Part shown: in pieces, positions 46,015 through 55,789 of the stretch | Layout: each line of letters starts with the position of its first letter | How positions within the stretch are numbered: position 1 is the stretch's first letter | Source: Bostrychus sinensis | Taxonomy: Eukaryota; Chordata; Actinopteri; Gobiiformes; Eleotridae | Assembly: GCA_020698575.1 (NCBI GenBank) | Contig: CM036255.1 | Location: 35,401,271 to 35,465,270, forward strand | Reading direction: 5' to 3' | Length of the DNA: 64,000 bases | The notes under the pieces: model-generated | The model's input: the letters and a program-made list of their open reading frames with translations, nothing else | What the model was told of the DNA's origin: nothing | Databases searched by the model: none | Position numbers and translations under genes: made by a program

Positions 46015-46108
46015 GCTACTGTTAATACTGCTACTACTGCTGCTCCTACTACTACTACTACTGCTACTGTTACTACTACTACTACTGCTGCTCCTACTGC
46101 TACTGCTG
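45929..46108 (+). repeat. (TAC/TGC)n trinucleotide repeat
   Basis: Imperfect ACT/GCT triplet run about 180 bp long. It is followed by AAGAAGCAAGGACTAAAAGA and a GTAAGT donor-like site at 46138, which I do not accept as an exon without an acceptor. Confidence 0.85.
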
Positions 46109-46239
46109 TGAAGAAGCAAGGACTAAAAGACCCCAGGTAAGTCTCAGTTTAGTCCTGGTTCTAGTTTGGTCTCCAGTTCTCCAGAGTTATCCTGGTTCTG
46201 TTCCTGGTTTCTCCTAAACTAAGCCTTTGTTTAATCTCC

Positions 46240-46320
46240 TGGTCCTGACCCGGTCCTGACCCGGTCCTGACCCGGTCCTGACCCGGTCCTGACCCGGTCC
46301 TGACCCGGTCCTGACCCGGT
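46240..46320 (+). repeat. 11-bp CCTGACCCGGT minisatellite
   Basis: Seven near-perfect 11-bp copies. Confidence 0.93.
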
Positions 46321-46373
46321 CTTACTGTTGGACCCAGATTATTTTATTGAGACCCACTTTTTACTGAACCAGA

Positions 46374-48733
46374 GTTATTTTTCTAGATTATTTCTCTCCC
46401 TCATTTTAGGCTCAGGTTAAATCTGTCATTAGTCCTGGTTTAGACCTGGTCTAGTCCTGGTCTAGACCTGGTTTAGACCTGGTCTAGACCTGGTTTAGTC
46501 CTGGTCTAGACCTGGTTTAGTCCTGGTTTAGACCTGGTTTAGGCCTGGTTTAGACCTGGTTTAGTCCTGGTCTAGACCTGGTTTAGACCTGGTCTAGTCC
46601 TGGTCTAGTCCTGGTTTAGTCCTGGTTTAGACCTGGTTTAGACCTGGTCTAGACCTGGTCTAGACCTGGTTTAGACCTGGTCTAGACCTGGTTTAGTCCT
46701 GGTTTAGACCTGGTTTAGGCCTGGTTTAGACCTGGTTTAGTCCTGGTTTAGACCTGGTTTAGACCTGGTCTAGACCTGGTCTAGACCTGGTTTAGACCTG
46801 GTCTAGACCTGGTCTAGACCTGGTTTAGACCTGGTCTAGTCCTGGTTTAGACCTGGTTTAGTCCTGGTTTAGTCCTGGTCTAGACCTGGTCTAGACCTGG
46901 TTTAGACCTGGTCTAGTCCTGGTTTAGACCTGGTTTAGACCTGGTTTAGTCCTGGTTTAGACCTGGTCTAGACCTGGTTTAGACCTGGTCTAGTCCTGGT
47001 TTAGTCCTGGTTTAGACCTGGTTTAGTCCTGGTTTAGACCTGGTTTAGTCCTGGTTTAGACCTGGTTTAGTCCTGGTCTAGACCTGGTTTAGACCTGGTC
47101 TAGTCCTGGTCTAGTCCTGGTTTAGTCCTGGTTTAGACCTGGTCTAGACCTGGTTTAGACCTGGTCTAGTCCTGGTTTAGACCTGGTTTAGACCTGGTTT
47201 AGTCCTGGTTTAGACCTGGTTTAGACCTGGTCTAGACCTGGTTTAGACCTGGTCTAGTCCTGGTTTAGTCCTGGTTTAGACCTGGTCTAGTCCTGGTTTA
47301 GACCTGGTCTAGTCCTGGTTTAGACCTGGTTTAGACCTGGTTTAGTCCTGGTGTTAAAGTAAATAGGAAGTGCAGCTGTTTGTCTTCAGCCAATCACCAG
47401 TCTGTTTTCATTTGTAGCCCCACCCCCTGCCCTTATCCAATCAGAGCCAGCCAAACTGAAGCAACTTAGTACTCTGAGTGTACTCTGAGTGTACTCTGAG
47501 TGTACTCTGAGTGTACTCTGAGCGTGTACTCTGAGTGTACTCTGAGCGTGTACTCTGAGTGTACTCTGAGTGTACTCTGAGTGTACTCTGCGTGTACTCT
47601 GAGTGTACTCTGAGCATGTACTCTGAGCGTGTACTCTGCGTGTACTCTGCGTGTACTCTGCGTGTACTCTGAGTGTACTCTGAGTGTACTCTGAGCGTGT
47701 ACTCTGAGTTTACTCTGAGCGTGTACTCTGAGTGTACTCTGAGTGTACTCTGCGTGTACTCTGAGTGTACTCTGAGTGTACTCTGAGTGTACTCTGAGCA
47801 TGTACTCTGAGCATGTACTCTGAGTGTACTCTGAGCGTGTACTCTGAGTGTACTCTGAGCGTGTACTCTGAGTGTACTCTGAGTGTACTCTGAGCGTGTA
47901 CTCTGAGTGTACTCTGAGCGTGTACTCTGCGTGTACTCTGCGTGTACTCTGAGTGTACTCTGAGCGTGTACTCTGAGTGTACTCTGAGCGTGTACTCTGA
48001 GTGTACTCTGAGTGTACTCTGAGTGTACTCTGAGCGTGTACTCTGAGTGTACTCTGAGTGTACTCTGAGCGTGTACTCTGCATGTACTCTGAGTGTACTC
48101 TGAGCGTGTACTCTGAGTGTACTCTGAGCGTGTACTCTGAGTGTACTCTGAGCGTGTACTCTGCATGTACTCTGAGTGTACTCTGAGCGTGTACTCTGAG
48201 TGTACTCTGAGCGTGTACTCTGAGTGTACTCTGAGTGTACTCTGAGCATGTACTCTGAGCGTGTACTCTGCGTGTACTCTGAGTGTACTCTGAGTTTACT
48301 CTGAGCGTGTACTCTGAGTGTACTCTGAGTGTACTCTGCGTGTACTCTGAGTGTACTCTGAGTGTACTCTGAGCGTGTACTCTGCATGTACTCTGAGTGT
48401 ACTCTGAGCGTGTACTCTGAGTGTACTCTGAGCGTGTACTCTGAGTGTACTCTGAGTGTACTCTGAGTGTACTCTGAGTGTACTCTGAGCATGTACTCTG
48501 AGCGTGTACTCTGCGTGTACTCTGAGTGTACTCTGAGTTTACTCTGAGCGTGTACTCTGAGTGTACTCTGCGTGTACTCTGAGTGTACTCTGAGTGTACT
48601 CTGAGCGTGTACTCTGCATGTACTCTGAGTGTACTCTGAGCGTGTACTCTGAGTGTACTCTGAGCGTGTACTCTGAGTGTACTCTGAGCGTGTACTCTGC
48701 GTGTACTCTGCGTGTACTCTGAGTGTACTCTGC
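46374..48733 (+). repeat. Composite tandem duplication, copy 1
   Basis: In order: about 60 bp of unique DNA (GTTATTTTTCTAGATTATTT and on); an 11-bp TGGT(T/C)TAG(A/T)CC array (46434-47350); a 116-bp unique spacer (47351-47466) with two CCAAT boxes and a CCCCACCCCC box; and a TACTCTGAGTG array (47467-48733). The same order repeats immediately afterwards. Confidence 0.9.
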
Positions 48734-51700
48734 GTTATTTTTCTAGATTATTTCTCTCCCTCATTTTAGGCTCAGGTTAAATCTGTCATTAGTCCAGGTT
48801 TAGACCTGGTTTAGACCTGGTTTAGTCCTGGTTTAGACCTGGTCTAGACCTGGTTTAGTCCTGGTTTAGACCTGGTTTAGGCCTGGTTTAGACCTGGTTT
48901 AGTCCTGGTTTAGTCCTGGTTTAGACCTGGTTTAGTCCTGGTTTAGACCTGGTTTAGTCCTGGTTTAGACCTGGTCTAGACCTGGTTTAGTCCTGGTTTA
49001 GACCTGGTTTAGTCCTGGTTTAGACCTGGTTTAGTCCTGGTTTAGACCTGGTTTAGACCTGGTTTAGTCCTGGTTTAGACCTGGTTTAGTCCTGGTTTAG
49101 ACCTGGTTTAGTCCTGGTTTAGACCTGGTCTAGACCTGGTTTAGTCCTGGTTTAGACCTGGTTTAGGCCTGGTTTAGACCTGGTTTAGTCCTGGTTTAGA
49201 CCTGGTTTAGACCTGGTCTAGACCTGGTTTAGTCCTGGTTTAGACCTGGTCTAGACCTGGTTTAGGCCTGGTTTAGACCTGGTTTAGACCTGGTCTAGAC
49301 CTGGTCTAGACCTGGTTTAGACCTGGTCTAGTCCTGGTTTAGACCTGGTTTAGTCCTGGTTTAGTCCTGGTCTAGACCTGGTCTAGACCTGGTTTAGACC
49401 TGGTCTAGTCCTGGTTTAGACCTGGTTTAGACCTGGTTTAGTCCTGGTGTTAAAGTAAATAGGAAGTGCAGCTGTTTGTCTTCAGCCAATCACCAGTCTG
49501 TTTTCATTTGTAGCCCCACCCCCTGCCCTTATCCAATCAGAGCCAGCCAAACTGAAGCAACTTAGTACTCTGAGTGTACTCTGAGTGTACTCTGAGCGTG
49601 TACTCTGAGTGTACTCTGAGTGTACTCTGAGTGTACTCTGAGTGTACTCTGAGTGTACTCTGAGCGTGTACTCTGAGTGTACTCTGAGCGTGTACTCTGA
49701 GTGTACTCTGAGCGTGTACTCTGAGTGTACTCTGAGTGTACTCTGAGCGTGTACTCTGAGTGTACTCTGAGCGTGTACTCTGAGTGTACTCTGAGTGTAC
49801 TCTGAGCATGTACTCTGAGCGTGTACTCTGCGTGTACTCTGAGTGTACTCTGAGTGTACTCTGAGCGTGTACTCTGAGTTTACTCTGAGCGTGTACTCTG
49901 AGCGTGTACTCTGCGTGTACTCTGAGTGTACTCTGAGTGTACTCTGAGTGTACTCTGAGCATGTACTCTGAGCGTGTACTCTGCGTGTACTCTGAGTGTA
50001 CTCTGAGTGTACTCTGCGTGTACTCTGAGTGTACTCTGAGTGTACTCTGAGCATGTACTCTGAGCATGTACTCTGAGTGTACTCTGAGCGTGTACTCTGA
50101 GTGTACTCTGAGCGTGTACTCTGAGTGTACTCTGAGCGTGTACTCTGAGTGTACTCTGAGTGTACTCTGAGCGTGTACTCTGAGTGTACTCTGAGCGTGT
50201 ACTCTGCGTGTACTCTGCGTGTACTCTGAGTGTACTCTGAGCGTGTACTCTGAGTGTACTCTGAGCGTGTACTCTGAGTGTACTCTGAGCGTGTACTCTG
50301 AGTGTACTCTGAGTGTACTCTGAGCGTGTACTCTGCATGTACTCTGAGTGTACTCTGAGCGTGTACTCTGAGTGTACTCTGAGCGTGTACTCTGCGTGTA
50401 CTCTGCGTGTACTCTGAGTGTACTCTGCGTGTACTCTGAGTGTACTCTGAGTGTACTCTGAGCGTGTACTCTGCGTGTACTCTGAGCGTGTACTCTGCGT
50501 GTACTCTGAGCGTGTACTCTGCGTGTACTCTGAGTGTACTCTGAGTGTACTCTGAGCGTGTACTCTGAGTGTACTCTGAGTGTACTCTGAGTGTACTCTG
50601 AGCGTGTACTCTGCGTGTACTCTGAGTGTACTCTGAGCGTGTACTCTGCGTGTACTCTGCGTGTACTCTGAGTGTACTCTGAGTGTACTCTGAGCGTGTA
50701 CTCTGCATGTACTCTGAGTGTACTCTGAGCGTGTACTCTGAGTGTACTCTGAGCGTGTACTCTGAGTGTACTCTGAGCGTGTACTCTGAGTGTACTCTGA
50801 GCGTGTACTCTGAGTGTACTCTGAGTGTACTCTGAGCGTGTACTCTGCATGTACTCTGAGTGTACTCTGAGCGTGTACTCTGAGTGTACTCTGAGCGTGT
50901 ACTCTGAGTGTACTCTGAGCGTGTACTCTGAGTGTACTCTGAGCGTGTACTCTGCATGTACTCTGAGTGTACTCTGAGCGTGTACTCTGAGTGTACTCTG
51001 AGCGTGTACTCTACTCTGAGCGTGTACTCTGCATGTACTCTGAGTGTACTCTGAGCGTGTACTCTGAGTGTACTCTGAGCGTGTACTCTGAGTGTACTCT
51101 GAGTGTACTCTGAGCATGTACTCTGAGCGTGTACTCTGCGTGTACTCTGAGTGTACTCTGAGTGTACTCTGAGCGTGTACTCTGAGTGTACTCTGAGTGT
51201 ACTCTGCGTGTACTCTGCGTGTACTCTGAGTGTACTCTGAGTGTACTCTGAGTGTACTCTGAGTGTACTCTGAGTGTACTCTGAGCATGTACTCTGAGCG
51301 TGTACTCTGAGTGTACTCTGAGCGTGTACTCTGAGTGTACTCTGAGCGTGTACTCTGAGTGTACTCTGAGCGTGTACTCTGCGTGTACTCTGAGTGTACT
51401 CTGAGCGTGTACTCTGAGTGTACTCTGAGCGTGTACTCTGAGTGTACTCTGAGCGTGTACTCTGAGTGTACTCTGAGCGTGTACTCTGCATGTACTCTGA
51501 GTGTACTCTGAGCGTGTACTCTGAGTGTACTCTGAGCGTGTACTCTGAGTGTACTCTGAGCGTGTACTCTGCATGTACTCTGAGTGTACTCTGAGCGTGT
51601 ACTCTGAGTGTACTCTGAGCGTGTACTCTGAGTGTACTCTGAGCGTGTACTCTGAGTGTACTCTGAGCGTGTACTCTGCGTGTACTCTGCGTGTACTCTG

Positions 51701-54700
51701 AGTGTACTCTGCGTGTACTCTGAGTGTACTCTGAGTGTACTCTGAGTGTACTCTGAGCGTGTACTCTGCGTGTACTCTGAGCGTGTACTCTGCGTGTACT
51801 CTGAGTGTACTCTGAGTGTACTCTGAGTGTACTCTGAGTGTACTCTGAGCGTGTACTCTGCATGTACTCTGAGTGTACTCTGAGTGTACTCTGAGTGTAC
51901 TCTGAGTGTACTCTGAGCATGTACTCTGAGCGTGTACTCTGAGTGTACTCTGAGCGTGTACTCTGAGTGTACTCTGAGCGTGTACTCTGAGTGTACTCTG
52001 AGCGTGTACTCTGCGTGTACTCTGAGTGTACTCTGAGCGTGTACTCTGAGTGTACTCTGAGCGTGTACTCTGAGTGTACTCTGAGCGTGTACTCTGAGTG
52101 TACTCTGAGCGTGTACTCTGCATGTACTCTGAGTGTACTCTGAGCGTGTACTCTGAGTGTACTCTGCGTGTACTCTGAGCGTGTACTCTGCGTGTACTCT
52201 GAGCGTGTACTCTGCGTGTACTCTGAGTGTACTCTGAGTGTACTCTGAGCGTGTACTCTGAGTGTACTCTGAGTGTACTCTGAGTGTACTCTGAGCGTGT
52301 ACTCTGCGTGTACTCTGAGTGTACTCTGAGCGTGTACTCTGCGTGTACTCTGCGTGTACTCTGAGTGTACTCTGAGTGTACTCTGAGCGTGTACTCTGCA
52401 TGTACTCTGAGTGTACTCTGAGCGTGTACTCTGAGTGTACTCTGAGCGTGTACTCTGAGTGTACTCTGAGCGTGTACTCTGCAGTGTACTCTGAGCGTGT
52501 ACTCTGAGTGTACTCTGAGCGTGTACTCTGAGTGTACTCTGAGTGTACTCTGAGGTGTACTCTGAGCGTGTACTCTGAGTGTACTCTGAGTGTACTCTGC
52601 AGTGTACTCTGAGTGTACTCTGAGCGTGTACTCTGAGTGTACTCTGAGCGTGTACTCTGAGTGTACTCTGAGCGTGTACTCTGCATGTACTCTGAGTGTA
52701 CTCTGAGCGTGTACTCTGCATGTACTCTGAGTGTACTCTGAGCGTGTACTCTGAGTGTACTCTGAGTGTACTCTGAGCGTGTACTCTGAGTGTACTCTGA
52801 GCGTGTACTCTGAGTGTACTCTGCGTGTACTCTGAGTGTACTCTGAGTGTACTCTGATGTACTCTGAGTGTACTCTGAGCGTGTACTCTGAGTGTACTCT
52901 GAGCGTGTACTCTGAGTGTACTCTGAGCGTGTACTCTGAGTGTACTCTGAGTGTACTCTGAGCGTGTACTCTGAGTGTACTCTGAGCGTGTACTCTGAGT
53001 GTACTCTGAGCGTGTACTCTGAGTGTACTCTGCGTGTACTCTGAGTGTACTCTGAGCGTGTACTCTGAGTGTACTCTGAGCGTGTACTCTGAGTGTACTC
53101 TGCGTGTACTCTGAGTGTACTCTGAGTGTACTCTGAGCGTGTACTCTGAGTGTACTCTGAGCGTGTACTCTGAGTGTACTCTGAGCGTGTACTCTGAGTG
53201 TACTCTGAGTGTACTCTGAGTGTACTCTGAGCGTGTACTCTGAGCGTGTACTCTGAGTGTACTCTGAGCGTGTACTCTGCATGTACTCTGAGTGTACTCT
53301 GAGCGTGTACTCTGAGTGTACTCTGAGCGTGTACTCTGAGTGTACTCTGAGTGTACTCTGAGCGTGTACTCTGCATGTACTCTGAGTGTACTCTGAGCGT
53401 GTACTCTGAGTGTACTCTGAGCGTGTACTCTGAGTGTACTCTGAGCGTGTACTCTGAGTGTACTCTGAGCGTGTACTCTGCGTGTACTCTGAGCGTGTAC
53501 TCTGCGTGTACTCTGCGTGTACTCTGAGTGTACTCTGAGTGTACTCTGAGCGTGTACTCTGAGTGTACTCTGAGCGTGTACTCTGCGTGTACTCTGAGCG
53601 TGTACTCTGCGTGTACTCTGAGTGTACTCTGAGTGTACTCTGAGCGTGTACTCTGAGTGTACTCTGAGTGTACTCTGAGCGTGTACTCTGCATGTACTCT
53701 GAGTGTACTCTGAGCGTGTACTCTGAGTGTACTCTGAGCGTGTACTCTGAGTGTACTCTGAGCGTGTACTCTGCGTGTACTCTGCGTGTACTCTGAGTGT
53801 ACTCTGAGTGTACTCTGAGCGTGTACTCTGAGTGTACTCTGAGCGTGTACTCTGAGTGTACTCTGAGCGTGTACTCTGAGCGTGTACTCTGCGTGTACTC
53901 TGCGTGTACTCTGAGCGTGTACTCTGAGCGTGTACTCTGCGTGTACTCTGAGCGTATACTCTGCGTGTACTCTGCGTGTACTCTGAGTGTACTCTGCGTG
54001 TACTCTGAGCGTGTACTCTGCGTGTGTACTCTGCGTGTACTCTGAGTGTACTCTGAGTGTACTCTGAGCGTGTACTCTGCGTGTACTCTGAGCGTGTACT
54101 CTGCGTGTACTCTGAGTGTACTCTGCGTGTACTCTGAGCGTGTACTCAGCGTGTACTCTGCGTGTACTCTGAGTGTACTCTGAGCGTGTACTCTGAGTGT
54201 ACTCTGAGCGTGTACTCTGAGTGTACTCTGAGTGTACTCTGAGCGTGTACTCTGAGTGTACTCTGAGCGTGTACTCTGAGTGTACTCTGAGTGTACTCTG
54301 AGTGTACTCTGAGTGTACTCTGAGTGTACTCTGAGCGTGTACTCTGCGTGCACTCTGAGTGTACTCTGAGTGTACTCTGAGCGTGTACTCTGAGTGTACT
54401 CTGAGCGTGTACTCTGAGTGTACTCTGAGTGTACTCTGCGTGTACTCTGCGTGTACTCTGAGCGTGTACTCTGCGTGTACTCTGAGTGTACTCTGAGTGT
54501 ACTCTTCGTGTGTACTCTGAGTGTACTCTGAGTGTACTCTGAGCGTGTACTCTGCGTGCACTCTGAGTGTACTCTGAGTGTACTCTGAGCGTGTACTCTG
54601 AGTGTACTCTGAGCGTGTACTCTGAGTGTACTCTGAGTGTACTCTGCGTGTATTCTGAGCGTGTACTCTGAGCGTACTCTGAGTGTACTCTGAGCGTGTA

Positions 54701-54832
54701 CTCTGAGTGTACTCTGAGCGTGTACTCTGAGTGTACTCTGAGTGTACTCTGAGCGTGTACTCTGTGTGTACTCTGAGCGTGTACTCTGCGTGTACTCTGC
54801 GTGTACTCTGTGTGTACTCTGAGCGTGTACTT
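48734..54832 (+). repeat. Composite tandem duplication, copy 2, with expanded TACTCTGAGTG array
   Basis: Same leading segment at 48734, 11-bp array (48795-49446), identical spacer (49447-49562), then a 5.3-kb array of TACTCTGAGTG (11 bp), TACTCTGAGCGTG (13 bp), TACTCTGCGTG and TACTCTGCATG units. No stop codon can occur on the minus strand in this sequence type, which explains frames of 1,791 and 1,921 codons there. Confidence 0.92.
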
Positions 54833-54844
54833 GTACTCTGATAA

Positions 54845-54883
54845 GTACTGCACTCACCTGTGTTTCTCAGGTGAGTGCAGTAC
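54845..54883. other. 16-bp perfect inverted repeat (hairpin)
   Basis: GTACTGCACTCACCTG, a seven-base loop TGTTTCT, then CAGGTGAGTGCAGTAC. The arms carry CAG|GTGAGT on one strand and its mirror on the other. Confidence 0.9.
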
Positions 54884-54953
54884 AGCAGACTCACTCTGTA
54901 GTACCACACCTGTCCAGCAGAGGTGGCCTGAACCTGGGCTGTTCTGTGCTCAG

Positions 54954-55384
54954 ATCGTCTCAGACGAACCTCAGACCTCCTCCTCCTGCTCCTCCTGCTT
55001 CTCCTGCTGCTCCTGCTGCTCCTCCTGCTCCTCCTCCTGCTCCTGCTGCTCCTCCTGCTCCTCCTGCTGCTCCTGCTCCTGCTGCTGCTGCTGCTGCTGC
55101 CAATGGAAACATGGCCCAACCAACTGTAGCTCCACAAACCACAGAAGAAGAGGAGGAGCTGGGAGGACCAACACAAACCACAGAAGAAGAAGAGGAGGAG
55201 CTGGGAGGACCAACACAAACCACAGAAGAAGAAGAGGAGGAGCTGGGAGGACCAACACAAACCACAGAAGAAGAAGAGGAGGAGCTGGGAGGACCAACAC
55301 AAACCACAGAAGAAGAACAGAGAGACCTCAGAGGAACCACAGAAGAAGAGATGGAGCAGAGCTGTTCCACCTCTGAGCGACCAG
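54954..55384 (+). CDS. bnipl: bnipl-like exon: Pro/Ala-rich and acidic repeats
   Basis: Probable early coding exon of a BNIP2/BNIPL gene (Cdc42GAP/BCH-domain scaffold). It lies after acceptor TGTTCTGTGCTCAG (another possible acceptor ends at 54963) and before donor GTGAGT, ending in phase 1. The frame gives a Pro/Ala run (PPAPPASPAAPAAPPAPP), then an in-frame ATG at 55111 (AACATGG, good context), NMAQPTVAP, and four copies of a 14-residue acidic unit TTEEEEEELGGPTQ from a 42-bp coding repeat. Translation may start at 55111 with 5'UTR upstream. The N-terminus of this family varies, so identity rests on the next exons, which join in frame. Confidence 0.55.
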
Positions 55385-55538
55385 GTGAGTCTTCACTAAC
55401 GCCTTACCTGCCTCTTCTTAGTAGTACTAGTAGTGATACTAGTACTAGTAGTGATATTAGTACTAGTATTAGTAGTAGATAGTATTAAATCTCAGGTTAC
55501 GTGTTATTCTAATGAGCCTGCTGTGTCTCCGCCCCCAG

Positions 55539-55622
55539 CCCCGCCCTCCTCGCTGCCGCTGTCCTCCACCAAACCCAAGAAGAAGAAAGTTCTGGCGGCG
55601 CCAGCTCTCAGCCTCTCCCTGG
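55539..55622 (+). CDS. bnipl: bnipl exon (KKKKVLAAPALSLSL)
   Basis: Acceptor GTCTCCGCCCCCAG, donor GTCAGT; phase 1 at both ends. It encodes APPSSLPLSSTKPKKKKVLA and then APALSLSL. The pattern basic-run, (L)xAP(E/D)(L/I)xLxL is the conserved short motif in BNIP2 (RKKLMAPDISLTL) and BNIPL (RKRLSAPELRLSL), at the same exon border. Confidence 0.72.
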
Positions 55623-55625
55623 GTC

Positions 55626-55715
55626 AGTCCAAAACCAGGACCAGGTCCAGGTCCAGGACCAGGACCAGGACCAGGTCCAGGACCAGGACCAGGTCCAGGT
55701 CCAGGACCAGGACCA
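55626..55715 (+). repeat. 6/12-bp CCAGGA/CCAGGT repeat
   Basis: A run of CCAGGA and CCAGGT hexamers starting just inside the intron donor. Confidence 0.85.
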
Positions 55716-55789
55716 GGACCGGTCTATGGTCTTTTGGAAAACCTGTGTTAGTGAGATAACTCAGAAAGTGACCGCCTCCAGGGGGCAGA

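Noticed and set aside
46106..46140. Possible exon ending KKQGLKDP before a GTAAGT donor.
   Set aside because: No acceptor upstream; the frame is only a triplet repeat.
49482..55302. Minus-strand frames of 1,791 and 1,921 codons (EYTQSTLRVHS).
   Set aside because: The TACTCTGAGTG array cannot contain a stop on that strand; the longer frame simply runs on through the antisense of the bnipl exon.
55433..55759. 108-codon frame continuing the bnipl exon into RTRSRTRTR.
   Set aside because: The true exon ends at the GTCAGT donor at 55623, which gives the conserved BNIP2/BNIPL border; the rest is CCAGGA repeat.
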